A DNA stretch of 64,000 nt, taken from positions 558,001 through 622,000 of the forward strand of contig OZ253954.1 of assembly GCA_965267405.1 (NCBI GenBank). The letters are read 5' to 3'. The DNA is from JAPPOI01 sp028818055 (GTDB taxonomy: Bacteria > Pseudomonadota > Alphaproteobacteria > Rhodobacterales > Rhodobacteraceae). Below are positions 1-9,625 of the stretch, in pieces. The notes under the pieces were generated by a model that was given only the letters and a program-made list of their open reading frames with translations, searched no databases and was not told the origin of the DNA. Both the position numbers and the translations under genes were made by a program. Position 1 is the first letter of the stretch, and each line of letters begins with the position of its first letter.

Positions 1-11
1 CGGAGTCCCCT

Positions 12-878
12 ATGCCTGACACAACGATTTCTTTTGAGTTCTTTCCGCCCAAGTCCATTGAGGCGTCGTTTCGCCTGCACGATACGGTGCGCGAACTAAC
101 ACATCTCGACCCTAGTTTCGTCTCTGTCACGTATGGGGCAGGAGGAACAACGCGAGCCATCACGCACGAAGCGGTCGAAGCGCTGGTGAAGCACGCCGGG
201 CTTGATGTGGCGGCACATCTGACCTGTGTCGACGCTACACGAGAAGAGACACTTCAGGTTGCCCAACGGTATGCCGACGCCGGGGTCAAACACATCGTTG
301 CCCTGCGTGGTGATCCGTCCGATGGTTCTAAAACCTTCACGCCGCACCCAGACGGGTTCCAGAACGCCCCGGAACTGATCTCTGCTTTGGCAGAAACCGG
401 ACAGTTCGACATAACGGTTGGCGCTTACCCTGAACCTCACCCAGAGGCGACATCAGACACCGCTGACGTAGATTGGCTCAAGCGCAAGATCGATGCGGGC
501 GCACATCGCGCGATCACACAGTTCTTTTTCGACGTCGACACTTTTTTCCGGTTCCGCGACCGTTGCGCCGACGCTGGTATCACAGCCGAGATCATTCCCG
601 GCATCCTGCCAATTGAAAGCTGGTCCGGTGTAAAGCGGTTCACAAAACGCTGCGGCGCGCACATCCCAAACGAAATAGTAAACGCCTTTGAAACCGCCGA
701 ACGCGATGGCCGTACCGAGTTACTGGCCACCGCCGTCTGCACGGAACTGTGCAGCGATCTGATGGATGGTGGGGTCGAGCACCTTCACTTTTACACGCTC
801 AATAAACCAGGGCTAACGCGCAATGTCGTCCACGCGCTTGGTCTGGATCCCGAAATCGAGCTTGGAAAAGTAGCCTGA
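12..878 (+). CDS. metF: 5,10-methylenetetrahydrofolate reductase
   Basis: Cytosolic flavoenzyme that reduces 5,10-methylene-THF to 5-methyl-THF, the methyl donor for methionine synthesis. The 288-residue product has the usual bacterial MetF length. The N-terminus (SFEFFPPKS) carries the catalytic Glu of the family, followed by VSVTYGAGG, ALRGDPSDG and the FAD-pocket segment AITQFFFD. The ATG is preceded by GGAG at six bases. The gene stands alone here: the next gene is convergent, and anything upstream lies outside the window. Methionine synthase is not in the window. Family assignment is from recognised motifs along the whole length. Confidence 0.97.
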   Translation: MPDTTISFEFFPPKSIEASFRLHDTVRELTHLDPSFVSVTYGAGGTTRAITHEAVEALVKHAGLDVAAHLTCVDATREETLQVAQRYADAGVKHIVALRGDPSDGSKTFTPHPDGFQNAPELISALAETGQFDITVGAYPEPHPEATSDTADVDWLKRKIDAGAHRAITQFFFDVDTFFRFRDRCADAGITAEIIPGILPIESWSGVKRFTKRCGAHIPNEIVNAFETAERDGRTELLATAVCTELCSDLMDGGVEHLHFYTLNKPGLTRNVVHALGLDPEIELGKVA

Positions 879-895
879 AACGCATCTCCCTGTCT

Positions 896-1975
896 TCAGG
901 CTGTATGAGGTACCTGACCGTCCATCAGATCGGCGACCGGCAATCCATTGCCGCGTTTCGACCGTCCTTCGGACAACGGATGCAGCTTTTCTGAGGCATC
1001 GGCGCCAATAACGCGTTCCTCGCGCGCAAGAAAGAACCGGGCCCATCCACGCCACGAACCAACCGAGGGCGCGTCAGCGTCCGTTGGAAAGCGCGACCGC
1101 CAATCTTTTGGCAACGCCAATTCGCACCGCTCAAGCTTTGTTAGCATCCAACACAGCGCGATATTCGAAAGCGGACGTGCAACGTTGTATCCGTTCAACT
1201 GGCCACCGACATCCCCGTGGCTACCCCTGAACCAAACCTGCTCAACGTGACCGTTCCACTCCGGGTCAGTTTCCCACAAGACGGGTTTGTAGGCCGCGCG
1301 CGTCTCGTCCAATGCAAGGGCGTGAAATCCGTGCTGAATAGACGGGCCGAGATGGTGGTTGTGGAAGGCGTGCTTGACCTCCTCCCACTTCCATACGAAT
1401 GGGGCCCGGAACCCAAGCGCCTTGACCGTGTCGAAAACCGCAACCGCTTCAATTGGCGTATCGTCCCGGCAATATGCCGCGCGAAACTCTGCACAAGCTT
1501 CGGAGTCCGGTGTTTCTTTGTAATGACGATAGGCATCGCGGATCATGCGCTCTGTGGCATGCTCTCGTTGCAAAAGACCGACCATGTCGATGACGCCTGC
1601 AAGTGAACGCACAGCATAGGCGCCACGCGAGAACCCAATCAGAAAAATCCTGTCGCCGGGCTCGTAACGGGATGCCAACCAGCCATAGGCACGTTTGATT
1701 TGCCGATTAATTCCACGACCTTCGATGATGTCCAATGTCGAAGACCAATCTTCCCACTGGTTACCAGCTTCATAGAGATAGTTGATCGGCCGCCCTTCGC
1801 CGCCTTCGGCCAGAAGCTTATAGATCAGTCCAACGTTGGTTTCTTCGCCATCATCGAGCACGGACATCGTACCGTCGACCAGGATGACATGGTCCGTCGG
1901 CTCGCGCTTTCGGTGCGGGGACTTTTTCTCGGTGCGCCGGAAAAAGCCCAGAAGCTCTTTCACGCGCGTCAGCAT
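896..1975 (-). CDS. DUF2235 alpha/beta-hydrolase-like protein
   Basis: A 359-residue protein of the DUF2235 family, which includes the Tle1 phospholipase effectors of type VI secretion and many uncharacterised hydrolases. Seen: the N-terminal strand ILVDGTMS, the nucleophile elbow GFSRG with Ser116, and a later RGSHGDVGG segment expected to hold the acid and His region. The first 25 residues are basic and lack a signal peptide, so the protein is probably cytosolic. It is convergent with metF, 17 bases apart. No type VI secretion gene or immunity-like partner is nearby, so an effector role is not supported. The substrate is unknown. Confidence 0.85.
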   Translation of the reverse strand: MLTRVKELLGFFRRTEKKSPHRKREPTDHVILVDGTMSVLDDGEETNVGLIYKLLAEGGEGRPINYLYEAGNQWEDWSSTLDIIEGRGINRQIKRAYGWLASRYEPGDRIFLIGFSRGAYAVRSLAGVIDMVGLLQREHATERMIRDAYRHYKETPDSEACAEFRAAYCRDDTPIEAVAVFDTVKALGFRAPFVWKWEEVKHAFHNHHLGPSIQHGFHALALDETRAAYKPVLWETDPEWNGHVEQVWFRGSHGDVGGQLNGYNVARPLSNIALCWMLTKLERCELALPKDWRSRFPTDADAPSVGSWRGWARFFLAREERVIGADASEKLHPLSEGRSKRGNGLPVADLMDGQVPHTA

Positions 1976-2077
1976 GCGCTTTCACCCACAATATGAACGA
2001 CCACAAAGCCCATAGGACTCAGTTAGGTAATACTCCGAACACAATCCACGAAAAGGCGTGTGAAGATTATTTCACAC

Positions 2078-4354
2078 CTATTCTGCGGCCATCTTTGTGG
2101 CGTTAAGAGCACGCCAAACGCGTTCTGGTGTAAACGGCATCTGAATATCCGGAGCGCCGACCGCATCCACAGCGTCGACGACGGCGTTGCTAATCGCAGC
2201 CAGTGCACCGACTGTCCCGGCTTCGCCGCAGCCCTTCATTCCCATGGGATTGTATAGCGATGGCGTCGGTTCAGTTGTGAAGCCGATCATCGGAACGTCA
2301 TAGGCACGCGGCATTGCGTAATCCATGAAAGTCGCGGTCAAAAGTTGACCATCATCGTCATAGACGACACGCTCGGTCAACGCTTGACCAATACCCTGCA
2401 CCACGCCGCCGTGCACTTGACCTTCGGCCAGCATGGGGTTGATCATATTACCAAAATCGTCAGTGACGGTGTACTTTTCCAACGTCACAATCCCGGTGTC
2501 AGGGTCAATCTCGACCTCAGCCACATGTGCGCCGTTGGGGAATGACCGATTGTCCAACTTGATCCGCTCTTCAAACCGAAGAAGATCGGTCCGGCCATCT
2601 TCCCGCGCCATTTCTGCGACATCCAGCATCGATGGCGTTTCGTTCGACCCGGCGATGCGGAAGACCTCATCGTCGAAGTCGACATCGGCCCCATCGTTCT
2701 TCTCGGACAGATAAGCTGACATCTGCGAAACCGCGGTTTCAACGGTTTTCAGAGTCGCGGTGTTCTGGACTGTCACGGACCGTGAGCCGCCTGTACCTCC
2801 ACCGCGCTTGATGCGGTCACTGTCGGCTTGAACAAACGTGATCTTGTCTGATGGAATTCCGCTGTGATCCGACAGGAAATTCGTGAAGACCGTTTCGTGG
2901 CCTTGACCGTTGGACACTGTGCCAACGTATATCGTAACCGTGCCGTCGTCCTCGAATTCAAAGGTGGTTGTTTCGTTTGGATCGCCGAGGATGGACTCGA
3001 TGTAGTAGCAAAGCCCCATGCCGCGAAGCTTGCCATTCGCCGCCGAGGCAGCTTTGCGGGCCGCAAATCCCGCTCTGTCAGCTTCTTGGCCAACCCGCTT
3101 CAGCACTTTTGCAAATTCACCTACGTCGTACGTATCGGCCAGAGCCGTTTTGTAAGGGAATTTCCCAGGTGCAATGAAACTTTTCAGCCGCAGATCCCAT
3201 GGATCGATGCCAAGTTCGCGGGCGGCGTTGTCCATCGACCGCTCCAACGCGAAAATCGCTTCGGGTCGACCTGCACCGCGATAGGCGTCGACGTGAACGG
3301 TATTGGTGAAGATGCCTTTGCAGCGCAGGAAGACGTTTTGTACGTCATAAACTCCGCTGGCAACTTTCGCGAACAGCTCGGTTTGGATCGGCTGCGCGTA
3401 AGCCGAGTTGTAGGCACCGAGATTACACACTGTGTCGATCCGGTATCCAATCATCCGATAGTCGTCATCGAAGGCCAATTCGCTGACTGAAACAAGGTCG
3501 CGCCCGCCATTGTCGGTCAGCATCGCTTCTGTCCGCTCGGACATCCACAGAACCGGCTCGCCGAGCTTCATCGAGGCTGCGGCAATAACGAAATATTCGT
3601 TATAATCCATGCCCTTCATGCCGAAACCACCTCCGACGTCCGGAATGGTCACATGGGCCTGCTCTTTGTCGAGGTTAAGGATACGCGCCAACTGATCACG
3701 CGTTCCCCAGACGGCCTGTCCACCAAATTCAAGGTGAATGCGCTCTCCATCCCAGTGCGCCCAAGCGCCCCTTGGCTCCATCGACGCCGTCATCACTCGG
3801 TTGTCTTCAATCGTGGTCCGCACGACATGGGCTGCCGACTTGAAAACTGCGTCGGTTGCCGTTTCGTCGCCCAGTGTCCAATCGAAAGCCACATTGTCCG
3901 GCGCTTCGGCATGAAGTGTCTCTCCGCCAGCAGCAACGTCCACCTTCGCAGGCAAATCATCGATGTCGGCAAAAATGGATTCAGCAGCGTCCTTGGCCTC
4001 GGCCATCGTCTCAGCGACAATCACAGCAATCGGTTCGCCGACAAAGCGAACGCGATCTTCGGCCAGAAGTGGCCGCCTTGGGTCGGCACCACCTTCAAGC
4101 ACCGTTGCACCAATTGTGCCGGTGATCCCCATTTCTGCGAGATCGGCAGCCGCAAGCGCCAAACGCACCCCCGGCATCTCGCGCGCATCGCTTAAATCGA
4201 CCGGTTCGAGCACACCGTGGCCTACTTGAGACCGCACAAACACCGCGTGCAGTGACCCCTTGGGCGCTGTGTCGGCTACGTATCGGCCTGTGCCGGTAAT
4301 AAATCGTTGGTCTTCTCGACGGCGATGCGGCTGTGCGCTTCCGAACTTTTCCAT
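2078..4354 (-). CDS. Xanthine dehydrogenase-family molybdopterin-binding subunit (form II CoxL-like)
   Basis: Large catalytic subunit of a molybdenum hydroxylase (CO dehydrogenase/xanthine oxidase family), 758 residues. The active-site loop reads AYRGAGR near residue 357. That is the form II signature, not the AYRCSFR loop of true CO dehydrogenases, so aerobic CO oxidation is unlikely. Other family segments are GGGFGMKG and GMKGCGEAGTVG near the C-terminus, which includes the conserved Glu region. Start chosen at ATG 4354; a GTG nine bases upstream is possible. The FAD (medium) and 2Fe-2S (small) subunits normally encoded alongside are absent: DUF2235 lies downstream and valS is divergent. 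The substrate cannot be predicted. Confidence 0.9.
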   Translation of the reverse strand: MEKFGSAQPHRRREDQRFITGTGRYVADTAPKGSLHAVFVRSQVGHGVLEPVDLSDAREMPGVRLALAAADLAEMGITGTIGATVLEGGADPRRPLLAEDRVRFVGEPIAVIVAETMAEAKDAAESIFADIDDLPAKVDVAAGGETLHAEAPDNVAFDWTLGDETATDAVFKSAAHVVRTTIEDNRVMTASMEPRGAWAHWDGERIHLEFGGQAVWGTRDQLARILNLDKEQAHVTIPDVGGGFGMKGMDYNEYFVIAAASMKLGEPVLWMSERTEAMLTDNGGRDLVSVSELAFDDDYRMIGYRIDTVCNLGAYNSAYAQPIQTELFAKVASGVYDVQNVFLRCKGIFTNTVHVDAYRGAGRPEAIFALERSMDNAARELGIDPWDLRLKSFIAPGKFPYKTALADTYDVGEFAKVLKRVGQEADRAGFAARKAASAANGKLRGMGLCYYIESILGDPNETTTFEFEDDGTVTIYVGTVSNGQGHETVFTNFLSDHSGIPSDKITFVQADSDRIKRGGGTGGSRSVTVQNTATLKTVETAVSQMSAYLSEKNDGADVDFDDEVFRIAGSNETPSMLDVAEMAREDGRTDLLRFEERIKLDNRSFPNGAHVAEVEIDPDTGIVTLEKYTVTDDFGNMINPMLAEGQVHGGVVQGIGQALTERVVYDDDGQLLTATFMDYAMPRAYDVPMIGFTTEPTPSLYNPMGMKGCGEAGTVGALAAISNAVVDAVDAVGAPDIQMPFTPERVWRALNATKMAAE

Positions 4355-4512
4355 GTAAAACACTCAGATGAAGGGTGGTTTCGCTCGACGTTAGCTGCGT
4401 TTTTCCTCGTGTCCACCCCGATCCGACAAATTCTGCCCGGAAACCGGCAGACTGGCTTTCCCTTCCTGCCAAGGCCCGCTAAATGAACCGCGATCCAACA
4501 AGGCATGTGACA

Positions 4513-7500
4513 ATGGACAAAACGTTTAACGCAAAAGAAGCCGAAGCCCGCATCTATGAGGCGTGGGAGACAAGCGGCGCGTTCAAAGCCGGCGCGAATG
4601 CATCAAGTGACGAGACCTTCTCGATCATGATTCCGCCACCCAATGTCACAGGCGTTCTTCACATGGGCCATGCCTTCAACAACACGCTGCAGGATATCCT
4701 GACGCGTTGGCACCGGATGCAGGGCCACGACACGCTTTGGCAACCGGGGCAAGACCACGCGGGCATTGCCACGCAAATGGTTGTCGAACGCAACCTCGCC
4801 GAAGCCGGCGAACCCGGCCGTCGCGACATGGGCCGTGAGGCTTTCACCGCCAAGGTCTGGGAATGGAAGCAACAGTCTGGCGGCACCATCATCGAACAGT
4901 TGAAACGCCTCGGCGCCTCCTGCGACTGGTCGCGCAACGCCTTCACCATGTCGGGTGCCCCGAACGCGCCTGAAGGCGAGGAAGGCAACTTCCACGACGC
5001 CGTCATCAAGGTTTTCGTCAAAATGTACGAAGACGGGTTGATCTATCGCGGCAAGCGCCTCGTTAACTGGGACCCGCATTTTGAAACTGCGATTTCTGAT
5101 CTCGAGGTCGAGAACATCGAAGTTGACGGCCACATGTGGCACTTTAAGTATCCGCTCGCGGACGGCGTAACATATGAATACGTCGAGAAGGACGAGGACG
5201 GAAACGAGACGCTTCGCGAAACCCGCGACTATATCTCCATCGCCACGACCCGCCCCGAGACGATGCTGGGAGACGGCGCCGTTGCGGTCCACCCGTCAGA
5301 CGAACGCTACGCGCCAATTGTTGGAAAACTCTGCGAAATCCCCGTTGGGCCGAAAGAACACCGGCGCCTGATCCCGATCATTACGGATGAATACCCTGAC
5401 CCCGACTTCGGCTCGGGTGCGGTGAAGATCACCGGCGCACATGACTTCAACGACTACCAAGTCGCCAAACGCGGTGACATTCCGATGTATCGCCTCATGG
5501 ACACCAAGGGTGCGATGCGCGACGACGGCGTTCCCTACGCTGAAGCTGCGGAAATTGCGCTTTCAGTGGCCCGCGGCGAGCGCACGCTCAGTGAAGTTGA
5601 GGCGGATGCAGTCAATCTCGTTCCAGATGATATCCGAGGGCTTGATCGTTTCGAGGCACGCACAAAGGTTGTCGAACAGATTACGTCAGAAGGCCTGGCC
5701 GTAATGACAACGGCAAGCGATGAGCGCATCAACCTCGACAAAAAGCTCCGTGAAATCCTTTCTGATGATGCACCGGCCGCGTTGGTTGAAGCCAAAAAGA
5801 TCATGCAGCCTTTTGGCGACCGCTCGAAAGTCGTCATTGAACCGATGCTCACCGACCAATGGTTCGTGGACACAGCCAAGATCGTTGGCCCGGCGCTTGA
5901 CGCCGTCCGCGATGGCACCACCGAGATCCTGCCTGAGCAGCACAAGAAGGTCTACTTCAACTGGCTCGAAAACATCGAACCCTGGTGCATCTCGCGCCAG
6001 CTTTGGTGGGGTCACCAAATTCCGGTTTGGTATGGCTTTGATTTGACCGGCGCAGATTTCCGCGATGACGAAGGTGACGGCGCGCTGGATCAAGTGGAAG
6101 TCAGGCGTCTGCTTTCGGATCAATCTCTCTTGAAGGGTGAAGAGCGACACCACGCCGCGTCTAATTTCAGCGAAGTCACCGCCCAATTTGCTGATGTCTT
6201 GGCGGATTTGCCCACGCCATTGCATCACGCCAGCGTTGTTGAAGTCGCGGACCGGGCCGCAGCGATCGATGCGATTGCGGAAAGCCTTGCAACCTATACG
6301 GTCGACCAAGACCCGACGAAACTGGTTTATCCGGTTTGGCGGGATCCCGACGTTCTCGACACCTGGTTCTCCTCCGGTCTTTGGCCAATCGGCACCCTTG
6401 GCTGGCCCGAAGACACCGAGGAGTTGCGGAAGTACTTCCCGACCTCTGTCCTTATAACCGGGTTTGACATCATCTTCTTCTGGGTCGCCCGCATGATGAT
6501 GATGCAATACGCGACCGTGAAAGACCGCCCATTTGACACGGTCTACGTCCACGCCCTTGTCCGCGACGAGAAGGGCAAGAAGATGTCGAAATCGCTCGGC
6601 AACGTCCTCGACCCTCTGGAACTGGTTGACGAATACGGCGCCGACGCCGTGCGTTTCACACTGACGTCGATGGCCGCCATGGGCCGCGACCTGAAGCTTT
6701 CGACGCAGCGCATCCAGGGCTATCGCAACTTCACCACCAAGCTCTGGAACGCCAGCCGCTTCACGGAAATGAACGGCGTCTTCGGCCATGCCCGTTGGGA
6801 ACCCGGGCAACCGCTGACCGCGACAGCCAACAAATGGATTGTTGGTGAAGTCGCCCGCGCCCGGATGGAACTGGATGAAAGCCTGAAAGCGTTCCGATTC
6901 AATGACGCCGCCAACGGGCTTTACGCCTTCACCTACACTTTCTGCGATTGGTATCTGGAGTTCTCAAAACCCCTTCTCGATACTGATGCCGCTGAAGAAA
7001 CCCGCGGCGTTCTGGCGTGGGCGCTCGATCAGCTTCTGTTGATGCTGCACCCCTTCATGCCGTTCATCACCGAAGAGATTTGGGGGCTTTCAAACGGGCG
7101 CGAAAAGATGCTCGTCCACGGCGATTGGCCAACCTACGGCGAAGAGTTGATCGACCAGGAAGCCCTGAACGAGATGCGGTGGGTCCGCGATTTGATCGAG
7201 AAAACACGCTCGGTCCGCGGGGAAATGAACGTTCCGAAGAAAGAAAAGGTCACGCTTCTTCAGCTTGGCCTTGATGCCGCGCAAGATGCGATGTGGACCC
7301 GGAACGAAACGCTGATCCTGAACGATCGTGAAGCCGGTATCGCTGGTCGCGAAACTGCAGATGCAGCGCCCAAGGGCTCGGCCACTGTTGCGGTCGATGG
7401 CGGCACATTTGCCCTGCCGCTTGAAGGTCTGATTGACGCCGCAGCAGAAAAAGCACGCCTCGAAAAATCGGTTGGCAAACTGCAGAAGGACGTAGGTGGT

Positions 7501-7644
7501 CTCGAAGGTCGCCTGAAAAATCCGAAATTCCGCGAAAACGCAGGCGAAGATGTCGTGCGCGAAACCGAAGAGCTTGCGGCTTCAAAACGTGCAGAACTCG
7601 ACCGCCTGGAAACCGCGCTGGCGCGGCTTTCGGAACTGACCTAA
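4513..7644 (+). CDS. valS: Valyl-tRNA synthetase
   Basis: Class I aminoacyl-tRNA synthetase charging tRNA-Val, 1043 residues from the chosen ATG. It shows the HIGH signature as HMGH (residues 50-53) after PPPNVTG, the KMSKS loop (KKMSKSLGN, near 690-694), an editing domain with TTRPETMLGD, and a C-terminal coiled-coil arm rich in Lys/Glu. ATG 4513 matches the family N-terminus (MDKTFNAKEAEARIYEAW) and has AAGG nine bases upstream. An in-frame ATG at 4483 also has AAGG and cannot be excluded. Residues around 590-650 form an insert that lengthens it relative to the E. coli enzyme. Single gene, convergent with the peroxidase. Confidence 0.98.
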   Translation: MDKTFNAKEAEARIYEAWETSGAFKAGANASSDETFSIMIPPPNVTGVLHMGHAFNNTLQDILTRWHRMQGHDTLWQPGQDHAGIATQMVVERNLAEAGEPGRRDMGREAFTAKVWEWKQQSGGTIIEQLKRLGASCDWSRNAFTMSGAPNAPEGEEGNFHDAVIKVFVKMYEDGLIYRGKRLVNWDPHFETAISDLEVENIEVDGHMWHFKYPLADGVTYEYVEKDEDGNETLRETRDYISIATTRPETMLGDGAVAVHPSDERYAPIVGKLCEIPVGPKEHRRLIPIITDEYPDPDFGSGAVKITGAHDFNDYQVAKRGDIPMYRLMDTKGAMRDDGVPYAEAAEIALSVARGERTLSEVEADAVNLVPDDIRGLDRFEARTKVVEQITSEGLAVMTTASDERINLDKKLREILSDDAPAALVEAKKIMQPFGDRSKVVIEPMLTDQWFVDTAKIVGPALDAVRDGTTEILPEQHKKVYFNWLENIEPWCISRQLWWGHQIPVWYGFDLTGADFRDDEGDGALDQVEVRRLLSDQSLLKGEERHHAASNFSEVTAQFADVLADLPTPLHHASVVEVADRAAAIDAIAESLATYTVDQDPTKLVYPVWRDPDVLDTWFSSGLWPIGTLGWPEDTEELRKYFPTSVLITGFDIIFFWVARMMMMQYATVKDRPFDTVYVHALVRDEKGKKMSKSLGNVLDPLELVDEYGADAVRFTLTSMAAMGRDLKLSTQRIQGYRNFTTKLWNASRFTEMNGVFGHARWEPGQPLTATANKWIVGEVARARMELDESLKAFRFNDAANGLYAFTYTFCDWYLEFSKPLLDTDAAEETRGVLAWALDQLLLMLHPFMPFITEEIWGLSNGREKMLVHGDWPTYGEELIDQEALNEMRWVRDLIEKTRSVRGEMNVPKKEKVTLLQLGLDAAQDAMWTRNETLILNDREAGIAGRETADAAPKGSATVAVDGGTFALPLEGLIDAAAEKARLEKSVGKLQKDVGGLEGRLKNPKFRENAGEDVVRETEELAASKRAELDRLETALARLSELT

Positions 7645-7671
7645 GCAAGACAGATATTGAAAGATCAGGGA

Positions 7672-7692
7672 GTTGGGGGCGTGGCCCCCAAC
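7672..7692. terminator. Hairpin between valS and the peroxidase gene
   Basis: Perfect nine-base inverted repeat GTTGGGGGC / GCCCCCAAC with a three-base loop, 28 bases after the valS stop and 7 bases from the peroxidase stop. There is no clear T-run on either side. Its place between two convergent genes suggests a bidirectional transcription stop. Confidence 0.6.
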
Positions 7693-7698
7693 CATGGT

Positions 7699-9252
7699 TC
7701 AAGATTGAGCGTTGATGTCCCCACCATCGACAGGCAATCCCGAAATTCTAATGATCGAGGCCAGAGCCCACCCATCATTTGGCACGTGCGAGTCCGACGG
7801 GCTGTCTTGATTGTCGTCACCGGGTCTAAGAAGCGGATCGTCATCCGGCGTCCAACACGGGTCGGTGTTGAAGAACGAACAAGGATCGCCTTTGAGCAAG
7901 CCAGCAAATACTGCGCAGATGATGGTGGAACCCAGACGACCCAACATTTGGCCGCGGTTCGCGCCTGGCAGGCTTTCAGCTTCCTTCAACACGTAATACC
8001 AAAGCGACTGAGGCTCATCCGGGCCGAGCGAAATGGGATTCAGGCAATACTTTTTCGCCACATCCAGACCAGACGGCAAACCTAGATTGACGCCCCTCTT
8101 CAAGTTGCGGAAGGCAAGCACGTTGTCTGCCGTATTTGCGGGACCTTCGTGCAGGTGAACCAATGCGTTGGCCAGCTTGGTATCGATCTTCCGCGCCATC
8201 TGCGGGAAGTCGCCTTGCGAGCTCGTCATCTGCAAGAACCAATCCCACTGGATCACATTAGCCGCCTTCATAGGTCGGAACCCGCGAAGATCATCAGGAT
8301 CGTTTGCTCCGGTATTGTCGAAAATCGGTGCCGCATCGTCCAATGTGAATCCGCGATGCAAGAAGTTGGTTCGATAGGCATTTCGGACCATTGAATGGCC
8401 AAACCGGTAGGCTGCCCCTGAAAACTCGACCGGCATGAACGGCTGGTGTTTCCATTTGTAGACGTCATCAAGGCCTAGTTCCCAGGCTTTCCGGCCACCA
8501 CAAAGGTCTTCCAGTTTTAGCGCACATCCGTGGACTTCATCCACCGTGATACGCTTAAGAAAATCGTGCCACAGAACCCAGTGATAAAGTCTCGTCAGCG
8601 TCTTGCGGGCGGCTGCGAATGGATCACTTACGCCAGCGGCTTCTGCCCGATCGACCAATGTGTTGTGGGCAAGAAGAAACGCCAATTGAAGTTGACTGAC
8701 CATCGCATTTTCGTCGTTTCGCATGTCGCCAATCAGAGCGCGGCCTTGCGCGTTGCGTGGGAGGTCCCGAAGGTTAAAACCGTCAACCTTGCCGATCAGC
8801 ATGCGACCCGTCAGACCATCAGCGTCGTGTTCATAAAGGTATGGCTGATCCCCCGGGCCACGACCGTAAACACAATCAAGATCCAATCTTGGGGTGCGGA
8901 AATTAAGTATTCTGTCCGGATCAATTTGGCGGGCTTGAAGCGACGTCGTATCCAACGTGATGTCATGATCGACGAACTGACCGAAGTAGGTATATCCGGC
9001 TGGAATGTTTGAGCCGAATTCGTTCTCCAGATCAGTGATTGCCGCGGGATCACCTGCAAGGTCTCCGGGTGCTTGACCCGGCCTCTCGACCATATTGTCG
9101 CGTGCAAAATCCAAGAAGAACGCATCTTGAGCATCCTCATCACCCGGTGGCGCCCAAGGCTCCAAATCCGGGCAGATGCGTCCAAACGGACCCTGGTAAA
9201 ACTTTGATCTTGGGGCAAGAACAGTGGCTCCAAAACTCTTTTGGTGTGACAT
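7699..9252 (-). CDS. Animal-type haem peroxidase (peroxidase family protein)
   Basis: A 517-residue member of the animal haem peroxidase superfamily (myeloperoxidase/dual-oxidase fold), a group with scattered bacterial members. Seen: distal-site segment GQFVDHD with His96 and Asp97, the conserved MRNDEN (about 177-182), AFLLAHN, and RFGHSMVRNAYR containing the probable proximal His286. There is no signal peptide. ATG 9252 is chosen because GGAG lies eight bases upstream; an in-frame TTG 33 bases earlier lacks such a site. It lies downstream of the small Tat protein in the same orientation, with a hairpin between them. Substrate unknown; halide or phenol oxidation would be typical of the family. 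Confidence 0.9.
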   Translation of the reverse strand: MSHQKSFGATVLAPRSKFYQGPFGRICPDLEPWAPPGDEDAQDAFFLDFARDNMVERPGQAPGDLAGDPAAITDLENEFGSNIPAGYTYFGQFVDHDITLDTTSLQARQIDPDRILNFRTPRLDLDCVYGRGPGDQPYLYEHDADGLTGRMLIGKVDGFNLRDLPRNAQGRALIGDMRNDENAMVSQLQLAFLLAHNTLVDRAEAAGVSDPFAAARKTLTRLYHWVLWHDFLKRITVDEVHGCALKLEDLCGGRKAWELGLDDVYKWKHQPFMPVEFSGAAYRFGHSMVRNAYRTNFLHRGFTLDDAAPIFDNTGANDPDDLRGFRPMKAANVIQWDWFLQMTSSQGDFPQMARKIDTKLANALVHLHEGPANTADNVLAFRNLKRGVNLGLPSGLDVAKKYCLNPISLGPDEPQSLWYYVLKEAESLPGANRGQMLGRLGSTIICAVFAGLLKGDPCSFFNTDPCWTPDDDPLLRPGDDNQDSPSDSHVPNDGWALASIIRISGLPVDGGDINAQS

Positions 9253-9283
9253 TAACTTGGCTCCAAATAAATTGTTTGAAAAC

Positions 9284-9302
9284 AAACCCCAAAAGCGGGT
9301 TT
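9284..9302 (-). terminator. Possible intrinsic terminator after the small Tat gene
   Basis: Six-base stem AAACCC / GGGTTT with a seven-base loop. On the minus strand it is followed by GTTTT. It sits between the small Tat-signal gene and the peroxidase start. An eight-base inverted repeat, ACCCGTCA (9317-9324) / TGACGGGT (9346-9353), lies just upstream and may be a second hairpin or an operator for the peroxidase. Confidence 0.35.
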
Positions 9303-9444
9303 CGCACTCGTAAAGAACCCGTCACCCCGGCAAAAAAACCGAAGTTGACGGGTAAGGAATACGGAGCATTGGCGCTCAAATCATCAAGTTAGATGGAGAT
9401 TTCACGATGCGTTCGCGTTTCTTGTGACCCAGACACAAACCGGG

Positions 9445-9609
9445 CTATCGAACTATCCGATCCACGGCCCGCATCATTCCGAGCGACTTGTCATACACCA
9501 AGGTCAGCACACGTCGGCTGGGTGCTCGTGAAAGTGTTAATGGCAGCGTGCGCACTGCACCTGCCGCTGCAGCACTGGCTAAAAAAGTGCGTCGATTGAG
9601 CTTCGGCAT
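9445..9609 (-). CDS. Small Tat-signal protein (54 aa)
   Basis: A 54-residue reading frame starting at an ATG preceded by GAGG at seven bases. The N-terminus MPKLNRRTFLASAAAAGAV is a twin-arginine (Tat) signal: a basic stretch with RRTFL, then a short Ala-rich hydrophobic core. The rest, ending VYDKSLGMMRAVDRIVR, would leave a mature peptide of only about 25-30 residues, or a signal-anchored peptide. I recall comparable short Tat-signal proteins in Rhodobacteraceae but cannot check this here. An iron-box-like palindrome lies immediately upstream of its ribosome-binding site. The haem peroxidase is downstream on the same strand. Function unknown. Confidence 0.7.
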   Translation of the reverse strand: MPKLNRRTFLASAAAAGAVRTLPLTLSRAPSRRVLTLVYDKSLGMMRAVDRIVR

Positions 9610-9625
9610 ATGATTGCCTCTTAGT

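Noticed and set aside
5686..6810. A 374-residue open frame on the minus strand opposite valS
   Set aside because: The plus strand encodes an intact valyl-tRNA synthetase with all motifs. The antisense frame has no recognisable domain and is a by-product of codon bias.
9393..9599. A 68-residue plus-strand frame in the gap before the aminotransferase
   Set aside because: It has no ribosome-binding site and low-quality sequence, and it is antisense to the better-supported small Tat-signal gene.
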